A DNA stretch of 64,000 bases from Kappaphycus alvarezii (Eukaryota; Rhodophyta; Florideophyceae; Gigartinales; Solieriaceae): the NCBI GenBank assembly GCA_002205965.3, contig NADL03000478.1, forward strand, positions 1,327,001-1,391,000, read 5' to 3'. Positions 37,054-47,859 of this stretch are shown one piece after another; positions within the stretch are counted from its first letter, which is position 1; each line of letters opens with the position of its first letter. The notes beneath the pieces were generated by a model, which searched no databases, was not told the DNA's origin, and was given only the letters and a program-made list of their open reading frames with translations. A program made the position numbers and the translations under genes.

Positions 37054-38183
37054 GAAAGGCCGCAGACCTAATTCATCTCACACTCGCGAGATACATTCCT
37101 CTTAATTTGCACAGCGCAGATAAAATGACCATTCTCAACCTCGCCCCAGTCGCCAAATCCTTACTACGCCCACGACCCCCCTGCCCCTACCCCTCACCAA
37201 ACAACCGTATCTTCCAGGGTAACCACCGCCTGCATCTTACCTCTGCAATGGACCCCTACACCTCCCACAACGATCGCATACAAAAACTCGCAACCACCCC
37301 GTCCATCAACCTCTGATATTCTTTCAAGAGCAACAACGTGTTGCGCGTTGCTTGAAGCATGCGATATATGCGCCGCCTTCCATCTATGCAGTGGTCAAGG
37401 CGCACATTTTTCCATGTCATTGGAGATGCGTGTGCGAGTGATTTGAAAATCATGCGGCAAGCAGGGGATTTGGGACACTGGCATTGTAAAGGCAGTCTGT
37501 CACCTCGATTCCAATGCTATAGTCAGTCAAGTGGATCGGTTGCCGGTGGCAGGTTGGACAGCCAGGTCGAACGCCATATACCGTATTGCGCTAGGGATTC
37601 CGTGTGTTTTGCCCCTTGCATTTTGTCACAATAGCACAGAGTACAATACAGTATTGTGGCACTGTGCAGAGGGGTTCTCTCTGTTCGTTGTAACGTGAAC
37701 TGCGCGGTATGGTGCATAACGGCGTCATCGGGACACCACATCGGATATAGTATCAGAGATCGTGAGAGTATCTGCGCAGTAGGTTTCGTGCGAGGTTGAA
37801 GTTTAATAATTCCGGGAAAAGCATGGCGAAATAAATGAAAGAAAGACTGTTTTGGGACTGTGTGGATTATGTGTCGGAATCGGCGTCTCGCAGGGACTAG
37901 TCGAATGAAGGCACCATTACTGCAGCTGCTCAGGAAGTTGATCGTTTTATGGCTTTTTTCCATTATTAAAACGGGTTTGTTGACGAGAGGTGTTTAGTAA
38001 ATGAGCAGAATCAGTTTATACTAAAAACAAACAAAAGTGATCTCGAGGGAGTGGTGTGGAGGTTCTTGCCGGAGAGGATCTCAACCATGGGACTCGCATT
38101 ACCCTAACTTTTTCTGTTTATTGACCTTGATTCTGTTACGCGCGGCAAATCACGGGCAGCATGCAACCGCGCTTGACGCGATT

Positions 38184-38610
38184 TCATATTTCGGAATTTG
38201 AAAAAACTAACATGTTCCTCACGCACAAGTCTCGCGCCTCTGCAGAAACCTGATCAGCTATCAAAATAAAATCGTGCAGAGATATGTAGGAAAACCCCAC
38301 ACAACCAACGCCTAAAATCCCGTATGAATATTCCACATACCAGATCTCATCTCCTTGGCTTGGGCTGAAATATTGCACCTTGAATCTCCGTAGCTTTGCT
38401 GTGCTGCGGACCAAATTTACCGAGGTTGTCTCGCAAGCAAGCAACAGTTAGGATGGGTTGGATTGCAGGGGCTTGTGTGAGGGAGTTTGCGATATTGGCG
38501 ATGGTGCTCGGTGGAGTACAGTATGTAGTGTTCTGTGAGGAGAGTGTGAGTTGCGGTTGAGTAGAGGTGGGGTGAGTTGGCAGGAGGTAGTGGTCAGGGT
38601 AGTTTGGCAC
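38184..38610 (-). other. Possible decayed gene, unidentified
   Basis: Two overlapping minus-strand frames look protein-like. One contains AIQPILTVACLRDNLGKFG (from 38610) and the other EIWYVEYSYGILGVGCVGF (from 38444, ending NMLVFSNSEI at 38184). They would read as one product only if the frame shifts near 38380. The second is moderately hydrophobic. I recognise no family. Confidence 0.2.
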
Positions 38611-39590
38611 GGTCGAGATACCTGAGTTGATGTTGGTGTTTTGACAGGAAATTTAAAATAACCCTCTCCTCTCGTCAGCAAAGGATGATAGTACATAGCA
38701 ATGGACAATACTACCGTATGTAACTACCGCATGTAGTATGTACCCGAAAGGTTGTGTGTGGTTTTAGTAGACACCCTATGCAAAACGTTGGCGTGGCTCT
38801 AGCAAGTGATAAACATTGATTGCAGAGTTTGGTATTTCCATTTTTGCGAGACTTTTGGAACGGAAAAGGGTGGGAGTGATACGGTATAGTTGCGCTTTAC
38901 CCCTCTGCGCTAGGGTTGGACCAGGGTTATCCTGCATGGCTTGTACACTAGCCATTCTCATCTCCACTGAACATGACAATAACGCAGTACAGTACCTTTC
39001 ATCAACGTGGCGCAAGGAGGAACAAGGTATGAATTCACTTACCACTAGATGTAAAGGGGGTTTGGGAAGCAAACCTTGGTACTTTTCGAGGCCAAACTTT
39101 TGTGCGTGAAAGGGCGGGAGAATGGCAAGAGAATGGCGTTCCAATTTAGGTGATCGACTGTTTGTCTACACAGGCGATAGGCAGAGATTAGGTAAGGTTT
39201 GCTCTAGACTCGAGTGATCTGAGCACAATGCCCATACCAATTTCTCACAAAAAAATACGGCGGTTTGGGGTGGGATTTGATCCTTCCCTGAAATTAAAAA
39301 AAATTTGTAAAGTGACTACCGGGTGTCTGTTTGGCATGGATGAACACATCAAATTTGTAGCGTACGGTAGGTTACATTTGCGCGGATGGACCGCCCTCCC
39401 CTATCTTCGGTCTTGAATGTCGATATAGCATATGCCGAGTTGACATTGTTGTTGTTTATCGCGGAGGAAAATGTTGTGAGGGAGACTATTTGCGAGAATA
39501 GTTGAAATTTCATTTCATTGTGGCGCGGGCTGTTTGAAAAATAGGATGACATGGCCACTTTGGGAGCACTTGGGTCAGTGCCGGTGCGAG

Positions 39591-39664
39591 GATACGGTAC
39601 TGTGCAGTAGGGTACTACACAGTACAATGCTGTACTGTACATTTCTGTACTGTACTGTACTTTA
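39591..39664. repeat. Longest TACTGTAC-type tract
   Basis: About 74 bp made almost wholly of gtac, tactgtac and acagtac units (for example ttctgtactgtactgtactt). It is the longest tract of this family in the window. Confidence 0.85.
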
Positions 39665-39963
39665 CAAAAGGCAAGCACGACACTCGGGGCCTCTCAAGCC
39701 GTCATTGCAACAGCAGATACATACTGTACATGCTGCACATAGACAGCACATTGAATCGCTTACAATCGGTCAACGTAAGCATACAGAATCTGTACCGTCA
39801 GAAACGCAAACGTGTGGAAAACTGACAGACCGATTCTTGTGTAATGTGCATGCTTGTGTAAGTACAAATACACGGCTACGACTGGTGACAATGCTGCCAC
39901 AAGGATTTCAGTGAATCATAACAAAAACAGTCTTGGACATGGAAAAAGTAATGAAATTATTAC

Positions 39964-39988
39964 ATTCACAACTGAAATAGTTGTGAAT
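39964..39988. repeat. Small hairpin (10-bp perfect stem)
   Basis: attcacaact and agttgtgaat are exact reverse complements around a GAAAT loop. No associated gene was recognised, so function is unknown. Confidence 0.6.
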
Positions 39989-40472
39989 CATCAGTGGAAG
40001 CCAGTTGTCTGTTCTTGTCTGGAAAGGCCCTATTGGCCAATAAAGCCCTATGTACTATGTCCCTTGCTAACCTTCGCCTTGACCTTCAACGGAAAACTTT
40101 TGCAATGCCAATGCGTCCTTGCTGTGTTCAAGCCAGTTGGATCACGTCCCAGCACTTTGACACTTCCTCATCACAAGGCCTCCAATTGTCCATTGCTCAC
40201 AGGAAAAACGGACCCACTAGTTTACAGTGCCGTCTTTTCTTTTTTCTCAAACTCCACCACCATGCCTCAGCTCCTCCCCCCCCCCCTACCCTCTTCCACC
40301 AACTCTGTGCCCTTTTGTACTGTACCTCCCAAAACTTCGTACACAACATGATGAATATGCTACCCTCAGGCAGTAGAGTGGTGACTTTCGCCACCACGAC
40401 ATGTCCGAATATCATCTCTCCGGCTCTGACCCCTCCCCAACCTAGCCCTCCAATCCACCCGCTTGTTCCACG

Positions 40473-40754
40473 GTGTCCGCTTTCGGTCGCATCCGACCGC
40501 GCCTCAGCGATCCTATCTGCTCCACTGTTTCAGCCGCCATTCTGGCATTCTGGCTCGTATGTCGTTTCGCTCCAACACAATCTCATCTTCGCAATCATCA
40601 TTCGTCCTTTACGCAACAAGAATACCCTGCGTTGATGGCCATCTCCAACGCGGCTTGCTTGTTGACCGTGCTATCAGCTGCGTTTTGCTTGGTAGAAATG
40701 CCCCGTTATTCCCACAGTACATATGTTTTGAAAGCAAATTTATTGGCCTCTTAA
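40473..40754 (+). CDS. Hypothetical small membrane-like protein
   Basis: A 93-codon plus-strand frame has two hydrophobic segments, about VSAAILAFWLVCRF and LMAISNAACLLTVLSAAFCL, separated by a polar loop. Segments of this length could span a membrane. I recognise no family. The frame starts at a GTG/ATG-like position within a larger open region and other frames are also open, so it may be spurious. It ends about 190 bp upstream of the LINE insertion. Confidence 0.2.
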   Translation: MSAFGRIRPRLSDPICSTVSAAILAFWLVCRFAPTQSHLRNHHSSFTQQEYPALMAISNAACLLTVLSAAFCLVEMPRYSHSTYVLKANLLAS

Positions 40755-40939
40755 ACCCTTGCACCACTCTCAGTAAGCCGACCCAACTTACCCCCCTGAA
40801 TATGATGCCGGCCAAAATAATACATGAATACAGACTAGGAAAGGATCAGTGGAGGTGAGAAAGTGAGAAACAAAGCCCAGCGAGAGATGGCGATGGCTGT
40901 GAGCTGCACAACGAGGGACGAGAGGGTAGTGACGGGTTT

Positions 40940-40948
40940 ATGCTCTAA
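40940..40948 (+). repeat. LINE target-site duplication, left copy
   Basis: ATGCTCTAA directly precedes the LINE and recurs exactly at 45002-45010, directly after the LINE tail. Confidence 0.75.
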
Positions 40949-40959
40949 CACTTGACATC

Positions 40960-42084
40960 ATGCGCACCCCCCCACCCCCCTCTCTCCAGCCGGAGACCTT
41001 CGCCGCCTCCTTCCTCAAGCTTGCCATGTCCTTCCGTACCGCCGTCTGCCCCCTTGACCTCGGGGACGAGACCGCCGTTTCCCGTTTCGCAGCTGCCATG
41101 AAAAAAGACCCTGGCTTCCGCGCTGTTGAAACCATGATGCGGCAGGAATTTGCCCTGCTGCACAAAACTGTCCACTGCCTTTTTCCCCGACTCTGCTTCA
41201 CCCGGCTCACCCGTGAGCTCGGAAAACGTCGACGCGACAGCCGACGTCACACGCCCCCCAGCCAACGCCACCCCCACGTACGCCTCAGTCGCCGCCCGCC
41301 CCGCACCTGCGCGCCCCGCGCGTTCCCTCCCGGCGCTCCGCCTCCAAGACGCCCCCCCGACCGACACCGCCGACGATCCCGATTACCCCACGCTTCTCAC
41401 CCGTCGCGCCCGCTCCACCATCGCATCCACCGCCCGCAGGCTCTGTGCACCTGAACCGTGCCGCATCATCCACCTTCAAGTTACCGAATCCACAGGACGA
41501 ATTCGCAGCCCTTCTCACATCCGTCACGCCCTGCGTGAGGGAGGACTGCGCGCACCTCTTGCTGTGCTCCAGTCCGCCACTCCCTCGATCTTCTTCCTGA
41601 TCGCACCCGAGCGTGCTGTCCCGCTCATCCCTCACGCCTACAGGAGGTTCCGCCACCAAGCCACCACCGAGGACCTCATTGTACCCCAGCTGCAGTTCAC
41701 GGAAATACAGAATCCCGCGAAGCCTGCCGATCTGACGCCGCCCTCGCCGCATTCCGTCAAATCATCACCGCCGAAATCGCCCGCCTCTCCTCTGACGAGT
41801 GCAAATGGCGCTTGCGCCACGACTTCCTCGCAACCCTTCGCCAAATCGCCGACTCACTCCTCCCTACCCAAGCCCCCTCCGGGACCCCAACCGCCCGTAT
41901 GCAAGAGCCCCGCCCCCTGACCCCCCGACTCCCGAACCTGTGCCCTCCCACCCATCGACATCCCCCAGCCCCCCCGCCTCCCCCTCCAAGTGTTCTTGAC
42001 GACTTCGAAATTGACGGCCCCCTCCCCACGACCCCGCTTCGCACACCGCCTCCACTTGATGCTGACATGGTCACCTCCCAATGA
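40960..42084 (+). CDS. LINE N-terminal region (ORF1-like or N-terminus of a single polyprotein)
   Basis: Starts MRTPPPPSLQPETFAASF at 40960, 11 bp inside the element. The protein-like path continues through DETAVSRFAAAMKKD. It then shifts frame near 41170 into a Pro/Ala-rich stretch (TPTYASVAARPAPARP) followed by SHIRHALREGGLRAPLAVLQ. It shifts again near 41720 into FRQIITAEIARLSSDECKWR. I recognise no known ORF1 fold (no CCHC knuckle, no RRM). Because the RT frame follows with no spacer and no new clear start, the element may originally encode one polyprotein. Confidence 0.55.
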
Positions 42085-44946
42085 GTGCATCACCCACATC
42101 CTCGACCCCCAACCATGCCCGACACCCGACATTATCTATCAACTGCGGATCCCAACGTTGAAATACCTACCCAACAGCCTCCGCGCAGACTTCCATCGCC
42201 TATTCCACGACCTCTACTCCCGATACAACTCAGCCCGCACACAAGACACCCAAGCTCACGCACTCTCCTGCATCCTGGCAACGCCAAAACTAGTTCTTCG
42301 AAGGAATGGCCGGCACGAGACACGAACTCGCTCTTCACTGGCGTTCATCTCAACCCTCCGCAACCGCATCCGCCTCGCTAGGCAAGGACAGTGGCAACAG
42401 CTTTACACGAGCTGCACTGAGGCCTTTCCACCACTGCAACATCCCACTTCGCCGCAGAGGGCGACCCAGTCTCCATACAACGATGTCAACGATATGTCCG
42501 CGACGGATGTCTCTCCAAAGCAACGGCTGCCCTCCTACAGAACACGCACCGGCGACGCCTTCCCCAGACACACTTCCCATCCTCCAGAACCTTCACCCCT
42601 CGCCCCTCCAACAAGCCACGCCAACCCCTCAGCCCGAACTCCCTACCGTCACCCCTTCGCCGAGTCCACGGTTCGACGAGCCTTACAAGCCCTGAATAGG
42701 CACTCGGCACCCGGACCGGATGACATGCGACCCTCCATCCTTCGCGTCCTCTCCACGGCTCCAGCGGGCGGAGAACCACAAGCAAACGCACTGTCAGCCC
42801 TAACGGACTTCGTCAACAAGCTCGCAAACGGCACTGTACCCTCCTCACTCCAAACCTGCCTCTCCGCCGCATCACTGATCGCAATCCCGAAAAGCTCACC
42901 TGACTCTCTACGTCTACGGCCTATAGCAATCGGGATCCTATACAGACGTTTTGTGGCACGGCTCCTAGCAGCTAGACTGAGCAACGACGGCGTCTTTCTA
43001 TCGCACCTACGTCCGCTGCAACACGCAGTTGGCTCTAGGCACGGCATTGAAGCTATCATACACGCCCTTCGCCTCACGGCTTCTGCCCTCAAAGATCAAG
43101 ACTACGTCTTACTGAAAATCGACCTCTCCAACCCCTTCAACCGCGTGGAGCGCTCCTGTTTTCTCCGCTCGGTCATCGACTACGCTCCACAGGCGGCCAG
43201 GTTCGTTCACCTAACCTACGGGAGGGCCTCGGATTTGCACTTCGGCCCCTACGTCCTGCAGTCTGCCACAGGTACACACCAAGGCGACCCTCTCGCCATG
43301 CACCTGTACGCACTCGCCATCCAACCTTTCCTCCGCCATCTGCACACATCCTTCCCCGCAGCAAAGATGCACGCATGGTATGCCGACGACGGCAACATCA
43401 TCCTTCCCTCCCGTGACGCCCTGGATCTACTGCATACAATCGAGAGGGAAGGCAGGCAGATAGGATTGTTTATTAACATGCAGAAGACTGAAGCATGGTG
43501 GTTCGGAAAGGACAACCTCCCCCGCCTCCCCTGCAAATCGTCACTGTTGAGGCACTACAGTGCTCGGTCCCCGATCGGAACTGACCGCGGATGCTCTTCT
43601 CTCCTCCCACACAGCCTCCAGTCCGCCCGGAACATCTGGGCAGCCCTTCCAGCCCTCCGAGATCCCCAAACTTCCTTCCATCTCCTTCGCCACTGCGCAA
43701 GCGCATGCAAGCTCGTGTACACCCTTCGGACAACCCCGCCGCACCTAACCCTTTCTTCATCAAATGCGTTTGATGAAGAACTGCGAGGGGCTTTTCAAAG
43801 GATTCATCGCGACCTTCATCAGGCTTCTTGGCACTGCGCAACACTTCCCTTCACAATGGGCGGCCTGGGACTCACACTCACATCCGCAATCTACGCCGCC
43901 GCTCATCTATGTTCTATGCTCAGTTCCTATCACATCATACTCGACCTGCTCCCGGACGACGGGCGCCACCTCCTCACCTCTGCCATCCGCAGAACGCACA
44001 GCTCGCTCAACCAGTCCCTCCTCCCCGACCACCTCCAACTCGAGCGCCTGCTCGCCCGCCTTCATACGGTGGGCCCATCGCAAGGCGTCCAGCAAACTAT
44101 CACCAATGCCATTCATGAGCAACGCCTCCAAGCATACCTAACTTCTCCCCCGCAACATGAAACCGCAGCCCAACGCCTCGCGAGGAACCTTAGCTGCCGA
44201 ATCCGCTCTGCCAACTCCCCTTTCCTCACACTCCGAATTCACGCAGCTCTACTCGAGTCTCCCCCGAGATCTGGACGTACATGGTCCTACTGCGCCTCGG
44301 CAACCCGGTCTTCAGTGGCCACGACCAGTGCCCTCGATGTCTGCTCTCCAACGCTCGCTCACCGCCCATCCTCGACCCGCTCGGCAGACACGCGACTCAT
44401 TGCCCAACTATGGAAGGATTTCTCCGAAGGCACAACCACCTACGGAACAAGCTGTTCTCCCTACTTCGGCACCCATCCGCAATGCTGAACCCCACCCTCG
44501 AGTACACCTTCCCCGCGGAAAACCACTCCCGCCCCAAGACCGTCACAGGATGGACATCTTAATCGACAATTACGAGCTCTCTCCTCGCCCCTGCGCCATA
44601 GATGTCTTTGTCGCCAGCCCGTACACAGCTGCCGCCATCCCCACGCCCGCAAGACCCAGGCGGCGCCACTTTCCCTGTGGAGACCCAGAAGAGGGCACGC
44701 TACGCCGGCCTTTGCGCAACAATGCACGCCGACTTCTACCCCCTCGGCTTTGACACACACGGGGCACTGGGCTCCTCTGGTCCACACGCGCTAGGGAAGA
44801 TAGCCACCTTCTTCTCCACACGACGCGGCACTACCGCTGCCGTCGAATACGACCGCCTGGTCACCACCCTCTCCTCCCTCGTTCTCCAGCTCACGGCCCA
44901 TGCCGTAGCTCGCCGTGCGCTGTCTCTCGCATCACCTGATGCGTGA
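41990..44946 (+). CDS. LINE reverse transcriptase with C-terminal zinc finger and REL-like nuclease
   Basis: The RT motifs are clear. APGPDDMRPSILRVL near 42710 opens the RT core. Motif A is KIDLSNPFNRVE (Asp at 43121-43123), motif B is GTHQGDPLAMHL near 43275, and motif C is YADD at 43379-43390. Downstream, a zinc finger CPRC...GRHATHC (44329-44404) is followed by RHNHLRNKLF. Next come RMDILIDNYELSPRPCAIDV near 44548 and a tail including ALGKIATFFSTRRGTTA, ending at 44946. The Asp pattern after the zinc finger resembles the PD-(D/E)XK-type endonuclease of R2-like LINEs. The frame changes around 42400-42660 and near 44270, 44555 and 44640, so the product is not continuous here. Confidence 0.85.
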
Positions 44947-44974
44947 GTGACCTTGCTCGGTTTAATGCACCTGT

Positions 44975-45001
44975 AATAAAAGAGTTTGTTTGTTGTTTGT
45001 C
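44975..45001 (+). terminator. LINE polyadenylation signal and TTTG-rich tail
   Basis: AATAAA at 44975-44980 lies 28 bp after the last stop. It is followed by a gtttgtttgttgtttgt tail that abuts the right target-site duplication. Confidence 0.65.
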
Positions 45002-45010
45002 ATGCTCTAA
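45002..45010 (+). repeat. LINE target-site duplication, right copy
   Basis: Exact ATGCTCTAA copy matching 40940-40948. Confidence 0.75.
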
Positions 45011-46051
45011 TGGTAGGCACCGTGTGGCATCGTGAGGCAAGAACAGCGTTCTTTCCGAGTGCCCAGAAAAAGCTAGGGTCGCAATAAGAAATTGCTCACA
45101 CCCGATCCTTTAATTATATTTGGCCCAGACTAATTGGCCACCTTCAGTATTGCACACTCGCTTAGCAATAAATCTATGTGAGATTATATTTGCACCCAGC
45201 GTAATTACTGTAAGTACGCGGAAAACCCGCCCTGGCCGAACGTAGACACTAGTATAAACTTAGTCTGGGTGTAGTCAAAGCCCTCAAAGGAGTGTTTACT
45301 CTAGTTAAACATAGAGAAACACAAACACATTTACTAGATTCACTAAAGGTAAAATAGCTAAAACATGACGTATAACATACCCCGCGTTCTCGTCGCATAC
45401 GTCGTCAGTAGCCGTCTCGACAGGGATGGCGAAACTAAGAGGGTTAGGTGAGTCAAATTTTGGAAAAGACGATTTCCATGAGATGGTTAGGGTGCTAGCG
45501 TCCCATCCCAAATCACGCTAAAAATTGAGGTATCGTCAGTCCCAGATTTCACGAGATGTGACAGTCATCTTGAGGTGTCCATTCTCTCACGAGGGTGGAT
45601 CGGAGGTACGCAAGTGCCTTCATCTGTCGCGGGCCGATCGGCCCGTCTCTGTAACATGAATTTCACGCTAAAGCCTTCTCGTGGCGATCTTCGTTCAGAG
45701 AACCGAGAAATCGGTTGACCACTAATTTAGCACCCTCATAGAAGATTTCTGTCTTGCGGAAGCTTACGACTTGTCCGGTTGACGTGTTGCGAAAGCGATA
45801 CTCCTGCAAGCGAACTTGAGAGCGATTAATGATGCGAGGTATGATATCGAAATGAAAGAAACCATAATATCCAAATGACACGATATTTCAAATCACAATG
45901 CACTGAGCGACCGAAGGACGCACAATTTTGATTCGACACGTGTAAAGAAAACAATACTCAAAGGATTAACAATAAGATTCAAACAAATGAAACAAAGAAC
46001 AACGATGACTTGTGAATGGGCCATGAAGGATGAATGGAGGGCGGGAGGCGG
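45011..46051. other. Stretch between the LINE and the DIRS-like internal repeat
   Basis: No gene is recognised with confidence. A minus-strand 72-codon frame (45663-45881, including STGQVVSFRKTEIFYEGAK) is of unknown origin. Two structural notes apply. A 10-bp inverted repeat (cccagactaa near 45124, ttagtctggg near 45258) is present. A short block (ttaaacatagagaaa, near 45304) also occurs just outside the 323-bp repeat near 46378. Part of this stretch may therefore be the 3' end of the DIRS-like element. Confidence 0.45.
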
Positions 46052-46374
46052 GAGAACAAGCGACGACTTGAGGAACCAGAAGTTGCGCTAGAGGTTTTCA
46101 AGTTGGCGGTTATATAGCCCTGTTGAACCGGTCTTGATCGTGGTCCAAGTCCCCTTGCGCAAGCGGTACGGCTGCTACGTAGAAACCAGGAAGCATATGC
46201 GGCCGCGGCAGCGAGTGTAGGGTGTACAACGGTAAGCTGCCTACGTGGCCTTCCTAAAAGGTGCTTACAGTCAATTGATGCAACCGTGACCGCGTGACTT
46301 ATCCGGAGTGGCAGATCAAGGCCACGTTCAACCCCCCTTATCATATTCACCCATAATTTTCCAATTAAAGTACC
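46052..46374 (-). repeat. DIRS-like element direct repeat, 3' copy
   Basis: 323 bp identical to 50321-50643, beginning gagaacaagcgacgacttg and ending ccaattaaagtacc in plus orientation. It lies directly after the recombinase part of the element. Confidence 0.95.
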
Positions 46375-46426
46375 GAATTAAACATAGAGAAAAACCAAAT
46401 TCAAAGGATTTGCTTCGAGACTGCGG

Positions 46427-47361
46427 TTACAACAAGTGGCCGAAGAAGAAATACGAATCTTCACACGGTTGCACTCTTCCATCCAAATACGATTCTCGAA
46501 ACGTTCTGCCGGCTGACCAATCACCCCAGATGAGGATACGGTATTCTTGGACCCCGATCGCTGCGCTTTCAGATGCAGCGCCCATACGTAGAGAGTGTGA
46601 GGACCAAGTAACCTGCGGTGGTGGGGTTATTTTCAGACGAGAGAGCGTAGAAGAAATCCAGATAGATAGGGTGCGTGCGCTAGTAGACAAGCGAGTACCC
46701 GGTAAAGCCCAATAATAGCGCGATTTAGAAGTATTCCCACGGCGTAGAACATCATAACGAAGCACCAAATCAATCAGACTTTCCGAACAGTTTGAATTCC
46801 GACGGTAGGAGAGCGTGTGCGAAACCCGTTGCTTGTTCTTGCGGAGCGCTATTGCGATATCGATAGATTGAGCGTTGACAGCAATGTTGTCCAGTAGCAA
46901 GGATATCCCAGCTTCGCCCCGCTCGAAGAACACGTAGCTCACGAGTATTGCGCAAGAATTTCGTAGAAATTCCAAATCTGTCGTTGGAGAAGTCATGGCG
47001 GCTTGGAAGATTTGGCGGGCCACCGAGCTTGGCAAAGCGCGACGTTCCTTAGAGGCTTCCGGGTCGGTTATGATTTTGCGTTCCAAATCGGCTTGCTGAT
47101 ATGCAGTTACTGCGAGCTGTATCAAAGGGTGAGAGTGAGGGGGCGACCAATCCTGGTGTGAGCAGTTGTAACCGCGGAGAGATAGTTACGAACTGATCCA
47201 GCACTTACACGAGATTCATCAAAGAGCCAACCCAGATAGCGAAGTAAAGGACCTTCGGAGCCCTCCAGTGGGTCGATTCCATCCTGGGAGCAAAAAGTAA
47301 CCCATTTCTTCCATAGTATCTCATTCGAGCGCCAGGTGTTTGGGGTACGTGCCTTTGGCAT
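46427..47361 (-). mobile_element. Tyrosine recombinase part of the DIRS-like element
   Basis: The N-terminal SAM-like part (TWRSNEILWKKWVTFC, SAGSVRNYLSAVTTAH) is followed by a catalytic part containing HSLRMGAASESAAIG, the H-x-x-R signature of tyrosine recombinases, and then WSAGRTFRESYLD near the end, where the nucleophilic tyrosine is expected. This enzyme would insert a circular DNA intermediate into the host genome. It is part of the fossil element above. Confidence 0.85.
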
Positions 47362-47859
47362 GATCCGTGCAATAGTATTCCCCCCGAAGTATTCCCTAAC
47401 CCGGCCGCTGTAAGCACAGATTGCTGGAGAGTCACTGCGAGCGGTAGCGATCGTGCTTCTTCTGCGAGATTTTCCAGACGGCGATGTTCCACGGTGGGAC
47501 GGGCATCGACGGCGGAGCCCACAGAGGCGGTAGGTAGAGGTTGTCGGCGGCGAATACGTGTGGCCGTGACAGTTGGCGCAGGTTGAGAAACCATGATTGA
47601 GCGGGCCAATACGGCGTGACCAAGATTCCTGCGGCCTGTTCCTTGATGATCTTGGCTACGACGAGTGGTATCAACTTGAGGGGCGGGTTCCAAAAATTGA
47701 CTTCTGATTTCCAATCCTGGGAGAGCGCGTCTACGGCGAGGGAGCCAGGAGACGCAAACTCGCTGTTGTACCTCCTGCAGATCCGATTGGTGTTGTCTGC
47801 GAATCTGTCGATTGTTGGCGGGAAAGATTCGAGTAGAGGCTGAAGGGGCTTGGTATTGA

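Larger units (their letters stand above)
34556..40472. other. Gene-poor stretch with unidentified frames and TACTGTAC tracts
   Basis: Several open frames exist (for example minus 38184-38444 and minus 38347-38610, plus 35780-36439, plus 39994-40635), but none shows a domain I know. Frames on opposite strands are equally open. Some may be remnants of host genes broken by indels, as with the neighbours. TACTGTAC-type tracts occur near 35071-35106, 37025-37053 and 39591-39664. Confidence 0.5.
40949..45001 (+). mobile_element. Full-length LINE (RT plus C-terminal zinc-finger/REL-like type)
   Basis: A 4.05-kb non-LTR retrotransposon flanked by a 9-bp target-site duplication. Its first ATG lies only 11 bp inside the left end. 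A reverse transcriptase occupies the middle, and a C-terminal zinc finger and nuclease-like domain closes the coding region at 44946. An AATAAA at 44975-44980 and a TTTG-rich tail (gtttgtttgttgtttgt) end the element. No N-terminal AP-endonuclease is evident. The C-terminal nuclease position is that of R2-like LINEs. Coding is GC-rich and almost free of stops in all plus frames. The protein-like signal changes frame about nine times, so the copy is disrupted or the sequence carries indels. Confidence 0.9.

Noticed and set aside
31803-39664. TACTGTAC tracts considered as a CRISPR array or centromeric satellite
   Set aside because: No regular repeat-spacer spacing and no long tandem array; the tracts are short and dispersed.
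42085-44131. Many long open frames on both strands across the LINE
   Set aside because: GC-rich composition suppresses stops in all frames. Only the path with RT and zinc-finger motifs is supported.
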